Positions 54,818 through 64,000 of a stretch of 64,000 nucleotides of DNA are shown one piece after another. Source of the stretch: Algoriphagus pacificus (GTDB lineage: Bacteria > Bacteroidota > Bacteroidia > Cytophagales > Cyclobacteriaceae). The first letter of the stretch is position 1. Every line of letters begins with the position of its first letter. The notes under the pieces were generated by a model. The model was not told the DNA's origin. It made no database searches and saw nothing but the letters and a program-made list of their open reading frames with translations. The stretch is taken from NCBI RefSeq assembly GCF_017254845.1, contig NZ_JAFKCU010000009.1, positions 59,769 to 123,768 of the forward strand, given 5' to 3'. Both the position numbers and the translations under genes were made by a program.

Positions 54818-55447
54818 ATGACCCTATCCATTACCACAGTCCTGATCGGAATCACAGCAATCCTAAGTATCCTTGGATTTAATAAACCTGATTTCTTAAA
54901 CCGCTGGATGTTTATTCCATACCTGATTAAAAATCGGGGCCAATGGGATAGATTCATTACCTCAGGATTTATCCACAAGGATTATGTTCATTTACTGTTC
55001 AACATGTTTACCTTCTATTTCTTTGGAGGTTTTGTAGAGCAGTTTTTGGCATACAAGTTTGGGACACTGATCGGTGGAGTAATCTTTGTGATTTTCTACC
55101 TTCTAGGAATTGTTCTTTCTGACATTCCTACTTATTTAAAAAATCAGGATAATAGTTACTATCGAGCTCTTGGTGCGTCAGGAGGAACCTCTGCTACTGT
55201 CTTTGCCAGTATCATCATCATGCCGCTTTCAGACATTTGTCTTTTCGGGATTCTTTGCCTCCCTGGATTTATTCTAGGTGTGCTGTTTTTGATTTATTCC
55301 TATGTAAAAGGAAAAAATGGGGACGACGCAATCAATCACGATGCGCATCTATATGGAGCCATATTTGGAATTATTTTCATCTTGGTTATTTCCCCGGATA
55401 GTGCGGTCACCTTTTTTGATCAAATCAAATCCTACAAACCATTTTAA
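54818..55447 (+). CDS. Rhomboid-family intramembrane serine protease
   Basis: A 209-residue membrane protein with about six hydrophobic helices. Catalytic Ser121 is in GASGGTSATVFA (the GxSG motif) and His177 in NHDAHLYGA; the upstream HLLFNMFTFYFFGG segment is the usual L1/TM2 rhomboid feature. It cleaves transmembrane segments of membrane proteins; the target is unknown. It begins one base after the prenyl synthase stop, ending the plus-strand gene run, and a bidirectional terminator follows. Confidence 0.93.
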   Translation: MTLSITTVLIGITAILSILGFNKPDFLNRWMFIPYLIKNRGQWDRFITSGFIHKDYVHLLFNMFTFYFFGGFVEQFLAYKFGTLIGGVIFVIFYLLGIVLSDIPTYLKNQDNSYYRALGASGGTSATVFASIIIMPLSDICLFGILCLPGFILGVLFLIYSYVKGKNGDDAINHDAHLYGAIFGIIFILVISPDSAVTFFDQIKSYKPF

Positions 55448-55450
55448 TAA

Positions 55451-55483
55451 AAAAAAGCTCCCGATTACTCGGGAGCTTTTTTG
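55451..55483. terminator. Bidirectional intrinsic terminator
   Basis: AAAAAAGCTCCCGA / TCGGGAGCTTTTTT with TTAC loop, between the rhomboid and the convergent BNR-repeat gene. Confidence 0.9.
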
Positions 55484-58400
55484 TTACTTTTTCTTATCCA
55501 GTTTCGTTCGCATTTCTTCAATATTGAAAATCTGGGAAATCTGGGTTTGTTCCAGCTTTTTAAATCTTGCCAGCTGAACATCTATTTTCTCGGTAAGCTC
55601 ATCTTTCACTTCATAAGATTGGTCCGTTGGAGCCCAATCTCCGTTTCCAACAACTGAATTTAAGTGAGCCAGTTTGTTGTTCAATCTGATCGGGAAATTC
55701 AAAGGATCTTGTCTACTTTGATTCTGCGTCTGATAAAGCGTCTTTTCAATTTCATCCATTTCAGCTTTGATCATTTCCAGATTAGCAGGCTTGGTTTCCA
55801 AACTATCCATCTCAGATCTGTATTGACGGATCAGCTTGATGACCTGATGCGTTTCTGTCAACTTATCTCTTACTGCCAAAAGGAATTCGTATTGTGCTTC
55901 CAGTTCTTCTTGAGAAGATTCATATCTAGGATCTGCCAACACTTTAAAGGTTTGCTCCTGGGCCTTTCCATCCAAAGTCATTTTTACTTTGTAAGTACCT
56001 GGAACAACTTTCGGTCCTCTTAAATTTCCAGCCCACATAATCAAGCCTTCAAAATCCTCTGCATCTTCCACTCTTAGATTCCAATTGAATTCATTGCTGC
56101 CTTCTTTTACTTTCAAAGTGTCTCCATTGATTCCTTTAGTGGAGAAAGCTTTGAGCGGCTGATTTTTAGCATCGAAGAATTCGATTTTCAACTCATCTTT
56201 TGGCTTTTCCTTAAGAAAATAATAAACCAAAACGCCACCCGGTCTATTGGATCCTGCCGTCAAACTTTTTCTTCTCATTCCGTCAATTCTGTAAGAATCC
56301 TGCGGCTTGAATAAAGTCAAGGCTTTATCCTCCAATCCTGGTTCTGCCTGATGCAACACTGTCAAATCGTCAATGATCCAGAAGGATCTTCCTTGAGTAG
56401 CTGCAATCAGGTTGTTCTCTTTGATAGTCAAATCGGTAATCGGAACAATCGGCAAGTTCAATTGCAATGAATGCCAAGAGTCACCGTCATCTTTAGAATA
56501 ATACATTCCAGTTTCTGTGCCTGCATATAACATTCCTCTTTTGATAGGATCAGCCCTTACCACTCTGGTGAAATGCTCTGGATCAATTCCTGAAGTAATT
56601 TTTTTCCAGGTTTTGCCGTAATCTTTTGTGGTGTATAGATATGGCTCAAAATTGCCACTCTTGTAACCTGTCGCTGCAAAATAAGCTTCGGCTGGATCAA
56701 ATGGACTCGCTTCGATGCTATTGATCTGAAGCCACTCTGGCATATCTGATGGAGTTACATTTTGCCAAGTCACTCCATTATCCTGCGTCACGTGAACCAA
56801 ACCATCATCAGAACCAGCCCAAAGTACTCCAGCTTTTACCGGTGATTCAGCAGCTGTGAAGATGGTAGCATAATATTCAACAGACGTATTGTCTTTGGTA
56901 ATTGGACCACCGGAAGGACCTAATTTACTTTTATCGTTTCTAGTTAGGTCTGGTGAGATCACTTCCCAGCTCTGCCCTTCATTTGTGGATCTGTGAAATT
57001 GGTTACTTGTAGTATAAAGTAGCTTAGGATTATGAGGAGAAAAGAAGATAGGGAAATTCCACTGGAATCTGTATTTCATATCTTCTGCTCCATGTCCCAT
57101 TGGATTGTTTGGGTAAACGTTGACGGTTCTTGACGTTCCATTGTCATGATTCTCCCGAGTCAACAAACCACCATAAGATCCTCCATAAACAATATCTGGA
57201 TTAATCGGATCTGGAGCAATCCATCCACTTTCACCACCTGCGGTAGGCTCCCAATCATTTTCGGAGATAGCTCCGCCGTCATTTCTATGACGGATTCTGA
57301 CTGTAGAGTTATCCTGCTGAGCACCATAAATCCTGTAAGGGAAGCTATTGTCTGTAGTTACTCTGTAGAACTGAGAAGTTGGTTGATTCATCAAAGAGGA
57401 CCAATTACTGCCTCCATCTATAGTGATTTGTGCACCACCATCGTCAGCAATTATCATACGTTGATTATTTGCTGGATCAATCCATAAATCATGGTGATCT
57501 CCGTGAGGGGCATTGGCACTTTTAAAAGTTTTACCTCCATCTGAGGACTTGTGATAGCTAACATTCAAAACGTAAACTGTTTCTTCATCCTGAGGATCAG
57601 CAAATATCCGAGTGTAATACCAAGCACGTTGTCTAAGGTTTCGATCGTCATTGGTTTTCTCCCAAGTTTCACCGGCATCTTTTGAGACAAAGACTCCTCC
57701 GTTTTCATTTTCAATTATGGCATAAACTCGATCGGAATTTACAGGAGAAACTGAAACACCCATTATACCAAGGATACCTTCCGGGAATCCTTCCTTTTTA
57801 GTTAGGTCTTCCCAAGTTTTACCTCCATCCGTGGTTTTATAAATTTTAGACCCAGGACCACCGCTTTCCAAACTATAGGGGGTTCTTACAATATCCCAAG
57901 TACTTGCATAGAGAACATCCGGATTATTTGGATCCATGACCAGATCAACAGCGCCGGCCACATCACTTGCATAAAGTAATTTTTCCCAAGTGGCTCCTCC
58001 ATCTGTTGTTTTATATACCCCTCTGGTTTCATCAGGTTTGAAAATATCTCCTAATACAGCAGCATAAACAACATCCGGATTAGTAGGGTGAATTCTCATT
58101 CGAGAAATAAACCTGCTTTTATCTAAGCCAGCTCGCTCCCAGGTTTTACCGGCATCTTTACTTTTCCATACACCATAACCGAAAGAAACATTTCCTCTGA
58201 CAGTTTTCTCTCCACCTCCAGCATATACTACACTTGTGTCACTTTGAGATACTGCTACAGCTCCAACGGAGCCTCCAAAGAATCCATCAGAAACAGGTTT
58301 CCAGGTATTGCCTGAATCCACCGTTTTCCAAACACCACCTCCGGTAGAGGCGAAATAATAAGAGTGATCACTTCCTGCAACACCTGTGACTCCATCCGAG

Positions 58401-58537
58401 CGGCCACCTCTATGCGGGCCAACTAAACGCCATTGCAGGGCATCGTAAATTTTGGGATCTGGGACATTCTGGCCAAAAGAAATCCCAGCGGTCATCATGA
58501 GAATGCAAAGAATCCCATATCGTATCAGTTTGCTCAT
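55484..58537 (-). CDS. Large exported BNR/VPS10-like beta-propeller protein
   Basis: A 1017-residue secreted protein (signal ending GISFGQ). Repeated Asp-box/BNR units such as TTDGGATWEKL, SKDAGKTWERAG, TDGGKTWEDL, SSDGGKTFK and SKDDGDSWHSL run from about residue 60 to 700 and imply two sortilin-like ten-bladed propellers. The C-terminal third (about 750-1017) is a helical/Ig-like region with LDGKAQEQTFKVLADPRY. It is annotated in this phylum as glycosyl hydrolase, but no GH catalytic residues are visible, so I call it by fold only. It may bind glycans or proteins at the cell surface. Confidence 0.87.
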   Translation of the reverse strand: MSKLIRYGILCILMMTAGISFGQNVPDPKIYDALQWRLVGPHRGGRSDGVTGVAGSDHSYYFASTGGGVWKTVDSGNTWKPVSDGFFGGSVGAVAVSQSDTSVVYAGGGEKTVRGNVSFGYGVWKSKDAGKTWERAGLDKSRFISRMRIHPTNPDVVYAAVLGDIFKPDETRGVYKTTDGGATWEKLLYASDVAGAVDLVMDPNNPDVLYASTWDIVRTPYSLESGGPGSKIYKTTDGGKTWEDLTKKEGFPEGILGIMGVSVSPVNSDRVYAIIENENGGVFVSKDAGETWEKTNDDRNLRQRAWYYTRIFADPQDEETVYVLNVSYHKSSDGGKTFKSANAPHGDHHDLWIDPANNQRMIIADDGGAQITIDGGSNWSSLMNQPTSQFYRVTTDNSFPYRIYGAQQDNSTVRIRHRNDGGAISENDWEPTAGGESGWIAPDPINPDIVYGGSYGGLLTRENHDNGTSRTVNVYPNNPMGHGAEDMKYRFQWNFPIFFSPHNPKLLYTTSNQFHRSTNEGQSWEVISPDLTRNDKSKLGPSGGPITKDNTSVEYYATIFTAAESPVKAGVLWAGSDDGLVHVTQDNGVTWQNVTPSDMPEWLQINSIEASPFDPAEAYFAATGYKSGNFEPYLYTTKDYGKTWKKITSGIDPEHFTRVVRADPIKRGMLYAGTETGMYYSKDDGDSWHSLQLNLPIVPITDLTIKENNLIAATQGRSFWIIDDLTVLHQAEPGLEDKALTLFKPQDSYRIDGMRRKSLTAGSNRPGGVLVYYFLKEKPKDELKIEFFDAKNQPLKAFSTKGINGDTLKVKEGSNEFNWNLRVEDAEDFEGLIMWAGNLRGPKVVPGTYKVKMTLDGKAQEQTFKVLADPRYESSQEELEAQYEFLLAVRDKLTETHQVIKLIRQYRSEMDSLETKPANLEMIKAEMDEIEKTLYQTQNQSRQDPLNFPIRLNNKLAHLNSVVGNGDWAPTDQSYEVKDELTEKIDVQLARFKKLEQTQISQIFNIEEMRTKLDKKK

Positions 58538-58640
58538 AAATTTTAATTTGGTGGTTTTTCAAGTTAATAAATTAGGAAAAGTCTTTGGATGTTAGACTGA
58601 AAAAATGATGGTCGGATTCATTTTAAAAATAAAAGCAAAA

Positions 58641-58668
58641 AAAAAGCTCCTTTTTGCAAAGGAGCTTC
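58641..58668 (-). terminator. Intrinsic terminator after rpmA
   Basis: On the minus strand AAGCTCCTTT / AAAGGAGCTT with a short loop and long T-run. Confidence 0.9.
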
Positions 58669-58687
58669 AAATTTTCTTGAATCAAGA

Positions 58688-58948
58688 TTAAGCTTCAGCA
58701 GGCAATACGCTTACGTATGATTTGCCATCAAACTTTTTCTTGAAAGTAACAACGCCATCTGAAAGTGCGAATAGTGTGTGATCTTTACCAACACCTACAT
58801 TCTCACCTGCGTGATGCTTTGTACCTCTTTGTCTAATGATGATGTTACCAGCAATTACTTGCTCACCACCAAATTTCTTCACACCCAATCTTTTGGAATG
58901 AGACTCTCTTCCGTTTTTGGAACTACCGACGCCTTTTTTGTGTGCCAT
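58688..58948 (-). CDS. rpmA: 50S ribosomal protein L27
   Basis: An 86-residue basic ribosomal protein at the peptidyl-transferase centre. It opens [20 protein letters not shown] and continues with the conserved [12 protein letters not shown] and IIVRQRGTK-type segment [19 protein letters not shown]. There is no N-terminal cleavable extension like that of Firmicutes. It follows rplU by 33 bases on the minus strand, the standard L21-L27 pair. Confidence 0.98.
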   Translation of the reverse strand: MAHKKGVGSSKNGRESHSKRLGVKKFGGEQVIAGNIIIRQRGTKHHAGENVGVGKDHTLFALSDGVVTFKKKFDGKSYVSVLPAEA

Positions 58949-58981
58949 GGTTTTATTCTTTTATGTTTTCAGAGAGAAAAC

Positions 58982-59293
58982 TTATAGTACAATATTTTCA
59001 ATCAAAACTTTAGTGAAGTCTTGTCTGTGACCGTTCTTCTTCTTGTAGCCTTTACGACGTTTCTTTTTGAAGACGATGACTTTATCACCTTTCACATGAT
59101 CTAGGATTTTCCCAGATACCTTGGCTCCAGCTAATAGAGGAGCTCCTACAGACACAGAGCCGTCAGCTTCCGCTAACAAGACTTGGTCAAATTCCACGGA
59201 AGCGCCAGCTTCACCTTCTAGCTTAGGAGCGAAGACGAACTGATCTTTTGTTACTTTGAACTGCTTTCCAGCGATGTTTACAATTGCGTACAT
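58982..59293 (-). CDS. rplU: 50S ribosomal protein L21
   Basis: A 103-residue large-subunit protein. It begins MYAIVNIAGKQFKVTKDQF, with the usual central VEFDQVLLAE and the basic C-terminal KKKRRKGYKKKNGHRQDFT. The first gene of the L21-L27 operon, with a TATATTTG promoter element 33 bases upstream. Length typical. Confidence 0.98.
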   Translation of the reverse strand: MYAIVNIAGKQFKVTKDQFVFAPKLEGEAGASVEFDQVLLAEADGSVSVGAPLLAGAKVSGKILDHVKGDKVIVFKKKRRKGYKKKNGHRQDFTKVLIENIVL

Positions 59294-59326
59294 GAGTATT
59301 TTGAATTCTTAGTCGAAATCGGAGTG

Positions 59327-59334
59327 CAAATATA
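59327..59334 (-). promoter_or_regulatory. -7 promoter element of rplU-rpmA
   Basis: The minus strand reads TATATTTG (TAnnTTTG), 33 bases before the rplU ATG; short leader. The -33 position is A/T-rich without a clean TTTG. Confidence 0.55.
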
Positions 59335-59385
59335 AGCAAGTCAATTGGAAGAAAAAAGATCTTTTCAAAAATATCTAGAGCTTGC

Positions 59386-59393
59386 TACATTTG
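59386..59393 (+). promoter_or_regulatory. Plus-strand -7-like element in the rplU-nrdB spacer
   Basis: TACATTTG on the plus strand with TTTC at the expected -33 distance. It is 490 bases before nrdB, so it would give a very long leader or a separate small RNA. Confidence 0.4.
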
Positions 59394-59679
59394 CAGTGAG
59401 ACCTAGCAAGCGCTTTAAAATAATACGATCTTTTTGAAAGCAAAACGACTAAGAAACAATTAGAGAAAATTGATAAACTTTTTTCAAAATTTCATCCTGA
59501 CTCTTTGATTATCAATTGATTGAATAATTGATTTCTATCCTATCAATTATTGACCTTTGGTCAAAATCAAGCTTGAATTTTGGTAAAAATATTTTTTTTA
59601 AACTTTCTAAAAAAAATTTTATAGGCCAAAAATGGCTCTGATAACTCATTCTTTACTTTATATCAAAAATATTAACTCA

Positions 59680-59708
59680 TTGTATTATAATGCATTAAAT
59701 TACTTTTG
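59680..59708 (+). promoter_or_regulatory. Candidate nrdB promoter
   Basis: TTG (59680-59682), 18-base spacer, TACTTTTG (59701-59708). It would start transcription about 170 bases before the nrdB ATG. No NrdR-type box could be identified. Confidence 0.5.
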
Positions 59709-59782
59709 ACTTTTGTTCAAAAACTACCTTTAAGTAGTCCTTTAGGGATTTTATTTGTCCGAATTGGTTCACATATTTGTTC

Positions 59783-59809
59783 AAAGGCTGTTCTGAAAAG
59801 GCAGCCTTT
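59783..59809 (+). other. Hairpin in the nrdB leader
   Basis: AAAGGCTG / CAGCCTTT with an 11-base loop, without a T-run, about 75 bases before nrdB. The remainder of 59294-59882 (589 bases) is AT-rich with short palindromes (TTGACC-TTT-GGTCAA near 59548) and no open frame worth calling. Confidence 0.45.
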
Positions 59810-59882
59810 CTCTTCCCCAAACCACGAGTCATCAAATCAGGAAGCGAATAAATTTTAATACGATATAATTATAGAGAGAAAG

Positions 59883-60863
59883 ATGCAGCAAGAACCAATT
59901 TTATCAGAGAACAAAAACCGATTTGTATTATTCCCAATCCAGCATACAGATATCTGGCAGTTCTATAAAAAAGCAGAGGCTAGTTTTTGGACAGCTGAAG
60001 AAATAGATCTGGGACAAGATATGGTGGATTGGAAAAGTTTGAATGATGGAGAAAGACATTTCATTTCACACGTGTTGGCATTTTTTGCCGCGAGTGATGG
60101 GATTGTAAATGAAAACCTTGCCGAGCACTTTGTAGCGGAAGTTCAGTATACCGAAGCAAAATTCTTCTATGGCTTTCAGATTGCCATGGAGAATATCCAC
60201 TCAGAAACTTACAGCCTCCTAATTGATACCTATATAAAGGATGCAGTAGAGCGGGATAAATTATTAAATGCAATTGAGCACATTGATTGCGTGAAGAAGA
60301 AAGCGGACTGGGCATTAAGATGGATTGATAATGGTTCTTTTCAAGAAAGATTGATTGCATTTGCAGCTGTTGAGGGAATCTTCTTCTCTGGTTCTTTCTG
60401 CTCAATTTTCTGGTTGAAGAAAAGAGGTTTGATGCCAGGTTTGACTTTCTCAAATGAATTGATTTCAAGAGATGAAGGATTGCATTGTGATTTTGCTTGT
60501 CACCTTTATACACAGCATATCCAAAATCCACTTCCAAAAGAAACAGTTAGAGAAATTATTATAGATGCAGTAACCATCGAAAAAGAATTTGTTACCGATG
60601 CACTTCCAGTGAGATTGATCGGAATGAATGCAGATTTGATGTGTCAATATATAGAATTTGTAGCGGATAGATTATTGATGGAACTGGGCTGCGAAAAAGT
60701 TTGGAACAGCACCAATCCTTTTGATTTCATGGACATGATTTCACTTCAAGGTAAAACCAACTTCTTTGAAAAGAGAGTGGGTGACTACCAAAAAGCGGGA
60801 GTTATGAAATCAACAGAAGCTTCAGATTCATCACCAAGATTCTCCATAGGCGAGGACTTTTAA
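59883..60863 (+). CDS. nrdB: Ribonucleotide reductase, class I beta subunit
   Basis: Holds the di-iron/tyrosyl radical that starts reduction of ribonucleotides to deoxyribonucleotides. The 326-residue R2 has the family segments [51 protein letters not shown] (radical Tyr110 and iron ligands Glu103/His106) and [10 protein letters not shown]. The C-terminal tail ends FSIGEDF, the interaction peptide for the alpha subunit. It is 35 bases upstream of nrdA, so the order is beta-alpha. The tyrosine is conserved, suggesting a normal class Ia enzyme. Confidence 0.97.
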   Translation: MQQEPILSENKNRFVLFPIQHTDIWQFYKKAEASFWTAEEIDLGQDMVDWKSLNDGERHFISHVLAFFAASDGIVNENLAEHFVAEVQYTEAKFFYGFQIAMENIHSETYSLLIDTYIKDAVERDKLLNAIEHIDCVKKKADWALRWIDNGSFQERLIAFAAVEGIFFSGSFCSIFWLKKRGLMPGLTFSNELISRDEGLHCDFACHLYTQHIQNPLPKETVREIIIDAVTIEKEFVTDALPVRLIGMNADLMCQYIEFVADRLLMELGCEKVWNSTNPFDFMDMISLQGKTNFFEKRVGDYQKAGVMKSTEASDSSPRFSIGEDF

Positions 60864-60898
60864 TTAATCAATAACCCCCAACCCTAAATCTCCAAAGT

Positions 60899-63298
60899 AT
60901 GTTAGTAATTAAAAGAGACGGAAGAAGAGAGTCAGTTCGATTTGACAAAATCACTACTCGTATTGAAAATCTATGCTATGAGTTGGATCCCAATTTCATT
61001 CAGCCGATTGAAGTTGCCAAAAAGGTAATTGACGGTTTGTATGACGGTGTGACCACTACGGAGCTAGACAACTTGGCAGCAGAAGTTTGCGCTTCGCTTA
61101 CAGTAAAGCATCCAGAATATGCAATCCTGGCTGCAAGGATTGCTATCTCCAATCTACATAAAACCACCAGTCAGTCTTTTTCAAACACCATGAAAAGATT
61201 GTATACCTACATCAATCCAAAGACTGGCGAAAATGCTTCTTTGATTGATCCGGAGGTTTATGGGGTTATTAAGAAAAACGCAGCAAAATTAGATGCTACG
61301 ATCGATTACAAACGAGACTTTGGATACGATTACTTCGGTTATAAAACTTTGGAGAGAAGTTACCTGATCCGTCTTGATGGTAAAGTAGTCGAAAGACCTC
61401 AACACATGCTAATGAGAGTGGCAGTTGGTATTCACAAAGATGATATCGATGCTGCAATCGAAACATACAATTTACTTTCGGAGAAGTGGTTTACTCATGC
61501 CACTCCTACTCTTTTCAACGCGGGTACTCCAAAACCACAGCTTTCTTCTTGCTTCCTTTTGACCATGAAAGACGACAGCATTGACGGAATCTATGACACG
61601 TTGAAACAATGTGCCAAGATTTCCCAATCAGCTGGAGGAATCGGCCTTTCTATTCACCATGTGAGAGCGAAAGGATCCTATATCAAAGGAACCAATGGCG
61701 TATCCAATGGAATCGTGCCAATGCTTAGAAATTTCGACATGACAGCTCGTTATGTTGACCAAGGAGGAGGAAAGAGAAAAGGAAGTTTTGCGATTTACCT
61801 TGAACCTTGGCATGCAGATGTAAAGGATTTCTTGGAACTGAAGAGAAACCACGGTAAAGAAGAGATGAGAGCAAGAGATCTATTCTATGCTCTTTGGATT
61901 CCGGATTTGTTCATGAAGAGAGTAGAACAAAATGAAAGTTGGTCATTGTTCTGCCCGAATGAAGCACCTGGGCTTTCTGAATGCCACGGTGAAGAATTCG
62001 AAAGACTGTACGAAAAGTATGAGAAAGAAGGTAGAGCCAGAGAAACCATCAAAGCGCAAGAACTTTGGTTTGAAATTCTCGAATCTCAAATTGAGACAGG
62101 AACTCCTTACATGCTATACAAAGATGCTGCAAATGGAAAGTCAAACCAGAAGAATCTAGGTACGATTAAGTCCTCTAACCTTTGTACTGAAATCATTGAG
62201 TATACCTCTCCAGATGAAGTAGCCGTTTGTAATTTAGCTTCTTTGGCATTGCCAAAATTCGTGACTGCAGGACCAGATGGTAAGCTATTCTTTGACCATC
62301 AGAAGTTATATGAAATCACTAAGGTGGCCACTCGAAACTTGAATAAAGTGATCGATGTAAACTACTACCCAGTAGAAGAGGCTAGAAGATCAAACTTTAG
62401 ACATAGACCTATTGGATTGGGTGTTCAAGGTTTAGCTGATGCCTTCATCATGCTAAGAATGCCTTTTGAATCAGCTGAGGCAAAAGGTCTGAATGAAGAT
62501 ATCTTTGAAACGATCTATTACGCTGCTGTAGAGACTTCCATGGAGCTAGCTAAGGTCCAAGGTACCTATGAAACATACGAGGGTTCTCCTGCATCCAAAG
62601 GAATACTTCAGTTCGACATGTGGGGAGTAACTCCAAAGTCAGAGCGATGGAATTGGAATGCTTTGAAAGAGCAAGTGAAAAAATATGGTATGAGAAACTC
62701 CCTATTGGTTGCTCCAATGCCAACTGCCTCAACTTCTCAAATCTTAGGTAACAATGAATGTTTCGAACCTTACACATCAAATATTTACACAAGAAGAACC
62801 TTGTCAGGAGAATTCATTGTGGTAAATAAGCATTTGATGAAAGATTTGATCCAATTGGGGCTTTGGAATGACACCATGAGAAATAGATTGATTTCTACCA
62901 ATGGTTCTGTTCAAAGTCTACCTGGAGTACCTCAAAACATCAAAGACATTTATAAAACTGTATGGGAAATTTCCCAGAAAGTAATTATTGACATGGCTGC
63001 TGATAGAGGAGCTTATATCTGCCAGTCACAAAGTATGAATGTCTTCTTACAGGATCCTAATTTCGGTAAGTTAACCTCTATGCATTTTTATGCATGGAAA
63101 AAAGGATTAAAGACAGGTATGTATTACTTGAGATCTCAAGCGGCTGCCAGTGCAATTAAGTTCACTTTGGATAAAAGTAACTTTGAGCCAAAAGTAGATA
63201 AGGCCATGCAAGAAGAAATGGATGCTAAATCTCAAAAACAAGACGCTATAGCTTGCTCCTTGGATGATCCGGAAGGATGTGAAATGTGTGGAAGCTAA
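60899..63298 (+). CDS. nrdA: Ribonucleotide reductase, class I alpha subunit
   Basis: The 799-residue catalytic subunit. An ATP-cone ([18 protein letters not shown], residues 1-90) gives overall allosteric control. The barrel has [17 protein letters not shown] with the first redox Cys, [21 protein letters not shown]-type active-site loop, and the late [15 protein letters not shown]. The C-terminal CEMC pair (Cys794, Cys797) passes electrons from thioredoxin. Cytoplasmic, forms an alpha2beta2 complex with NrdB encoded just upstream. A terminator follows. Confidence 0.97.
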   Translation: MLVIKRDGRRESVRFDKITTRIENLCYELDPNFIQPIEVAKKVIDGLYDGVTTTELDNLAAEVCASLTVKHPEYAILAARIAISNLHKTTSQSFSNTMKRLYTYINPKTGENASLIDPEVYGVIKKNAAKLDATIDYKRDFGYDYFGYKTLERSYLIRLDGKVVERPQHMLMRVAVGIHKDDIDAAIETYNLLSEKWFTHATPTLFNAGTPKPQLSSCFLLTMKDDSIDGIYDTLKQCAKISQSAGGIGLSIHHVRAKGSYIKGTNGVSNGIVPMLRNFDMTARYVDQGGGKRKGSFAIYLEPWHADVKDFLELKRNHGKEEMRARDLFYALWIPDLFMKRVEQNESWSLFCPNEAPGLSECHGEEFERLYEKYEKEGRARETIKAQELWFEILESQIETGTPYMLYKDAANGKSNQKNLGTIKSSNLCTEIIEYTSPDEVAVCNLASLALPKFVTAGPDGKLFFDHQKLYEITKVATRNLNKVIDVNYYPVEEARRSNFRHRPIGLGVQGLADAFIMLRMPFESAEAKGLNEDIFETIYYAAVETSMELAKVQGTYETYEGSPASKGILQFDMWGVTPKSERWNWNALKEQVKKYGMRNSLLVAPMPTASTSQILGNNECFEPYTSNIYTRRTLSGEFIVVNKHLMKDLIQLGLWNDTMRNRLISTNGSVQSLPGVPQNIKDIYKTVWEISQKVIIDMAADRGAYICQSQSMNVFLQDPNFGKLTSMHFYAWKKGLKTGMYYLRSQAAASAIKFTLDKSNFEPKVDKAMQEEMDAKSQKQDAIACSLDDPEGCEMCGS

Positions 63299-63325
63299 AT
63301 CATATTAGAGTTCGTTAAATGGTAA

Positions 63326-63358
63326 AAGGCGTTTGATTGTTTCAAACGCTTTTTTTTG
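63326..63358 (+). terminator. Intrinsic terminator after nrdA
   Basis: GCGTTTGA / TCAAACGC with TTGTT loop and nine T. It covers an apparent upstream start of the next gene, which supports the start at 63382. Confidence 0.9.
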
Positions 63359-63381
63359 GTCCAATCAAAAAACACAATAAG

Positions 63382-63825
63382 ATGAATAATACAGAATTGA
63401 AACAAAAACTAGCTATGCTTAACGAAGATACTGAAGCCTCCTTTGGTATCATGACCCCACAACATATGGTGGAGCATCTAACGGTTACAGTGAAGCTTTC
63501 CAGTGGAAGAATTTCCTATCCAGCATTTACCCCCAGTGAAAAACAATTAGGATATAAAGAGGCCTTACTAAACACAGATTTAGAATTTCCTAAGGGAATA
63601 AAAGCTCCGGGTCTTGGTGATCAACTAATGCCGCTCAAATATGAAAACCTGGAACATGCAAAAGAGGGTTTAATAAAAAGTCTAGAAGAGTATGATAGTT
63701 TTTTTAAAGAAAATCCAACAGCCCAGACTACGCACCCTAGATTTGGCTTCTTGACTTTTGAAGAATGGGAGTTATTTCATCCAAAACACTTCAAACACCA
63801 TTTTAGTCAATTTAATATCTGGTAA
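63382..63825 (+). CDS. DUF1569 (DinB-like) protein
   Basis: A 147-residue soluble protein. TPQHMVEHLTVTVKL near residue 25 and the closing HPRFGFLTFEEWELF-HPKHFKHHFSQF block match DUF1569 of the DinB/YfiT-like superfamily, where the His residues bind a metal. Biological role unknown; some relatives act with bacillithiol or mycothiol, not expected here. The ATG at 63382 is chosen because the nrdA terminator occupies the longer version's start. It lies next to the 3' end of an rRNA operon. Confidence 0.85.
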   Translation: MNNTELKQKLAMLNEDTEASFGIMTPQHMVEHLTVTVKLSSGRISYPAFTPSEKQLGYKEALLNTDLEFPKGIKAPGLGDQLMPLKYENLEHAKEGLIKSLEEYDSFFKENPTAQTTHPRFGFLTFEEWELFHPKHFKHHFSQFNIW

Positions 63826-63854
63826 AAATCCAGGCAATCTGGAAACCCTTCTAA

Positions 63855-63888
63855 AACCAAAAAGCCCTTTGGAGTTTCCAAAGGGCTT
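63855..63888 (-). terminator. Intrinsic terminator of the rRNA operon
   Basis: AAGCCCTTTGG / CCAAAGGGCTT; on the minus strand it is followed by TTTTTGG, 10 bases beyond the 5S rRNA 3' end. Confidence 0.85.
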
Positions 63889-63897
63889 AGAATAATG

Positions 63898-64000
63898 TGG
63901 CGGCGACCTACTCTCCCGGGTGTAACCCCAGTACCATCGGCGCTGCAGGGCTTAACTTCTCTGTTCGGGATGGGAAGAGGTGGGACCCCTGCGCTAGGCC
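63898..64000 (-). rRNA. rrf: 5S ribosomal RNA, 3' portion (5' end outside window)
   Basis: The minus strand ends in GAGAGTAGGTCGCCGCCA and contains CCCATCCCGAACAGAGAAGT, both classic 5S rRNA segments. About 103 bases are present; roughly 10 at the 5' end are cut off. The 23S and 16S genes should lie further right on the minus strand. Confidence 0.95.

Noticed and set aside
55484-58537. A glycoside hydrolase, as such proteins are often labelled
   Set aside because: Only Asp-box/BNR propeller repeats are visible; no catalytic residues of a GH family could be identified, so it is named by fold.

Overview
The window looks like chromosome of a Bacteroidota bacterium, most likely order Cytophagales near Algoriphagus/Cyclobacteriaceae. 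The evidence is the low GC content, promoters of the Bacteroidota type (TTTG-N19/20-TAnnTTTG), few recognisable Shine-Dalgarno sites, and families typical of the phylum: PafA phosphatase, a TonB receptor, DUF4421, DUF1080, SYLF and many Tat or lipoprotein signals. No prophage, CRISPR array or complete insertion sequence was seen. Most of the window is ordinary core genome.

Layout. 1-12.5 kb: end of a CHRD protein, two convergent lipoproteins, proline catabolism (pruA), a YjjG-like HAD phosphatase with an ArsR regulator, a GxxExxY gene between inverted repeats, an aminopeptidase P, PafA, homogentisate dioxygenase and a GH16 glucanase. 13.2-22.3 kb: two divergent gene sets that look like one oxidative sugar pathway. 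They hold a GMC oxidoreductase with a Tat-targeted small subunit, a lipoprotein cytochrome c, a Gfo/Idh/MocA oxidoreductase, three TIM-barrel isomerase/epimerases, a DUF1080 (3-keto-disaccharide hydrolase) lipoprotein and an MFS permease. 23.0-24.3 kb: a tRNA cluster (Lys, Pro, Arg, Lys) containing two degenerate tRNA copies and a frameshifted GIY-YIG gene. 24.3-41.1 kb: peptidases (two M1, S41, a trypsin-like protease), gap, monomeric icd, the operon hemerythrin-ruvX-def-omega-amidase, a VOC protein and a TonB-dependent receptor. 41.1-41.9 kb: two tRNA-Val genes with two decayed 196-bp tandem copies downstream. 42-55.5 kb: an ALDH7-type dehydrogenase, DUF4421, two glycosyltransferases, an aminotransferase, SYLF, YraN, then lipB, an unknown gene, an exonuclease, rnr, a prenyl synthase and a rhomboid in one direction. 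55.5-64 kb: a large BNR/propeller protein, rpmA/rplU, nrdB/nrdA, DUF1569 and the 3' part of a 5S rRNA, so an rRNA operon continues past the right edge.

What stands out. Both tRNA loci carry broken tRNA copies in which a hairpin arm has been replaced or interrupted by a short palindrome related to CCCGATAGCTATCGGG. At the Lys locus the broken copy and its terminator lie just downstream of a GIY-YIG gene, whose last codons run into the tRNA D-arm. The GIY-YIG gene therefore sits between two copies of the same tRNA 3' end plus terminator, which suggests a tRNA-targeting mobile cassette. The putative 3-keto-glycoside oxidation cluster is the best metabolic candidate for follow-up.
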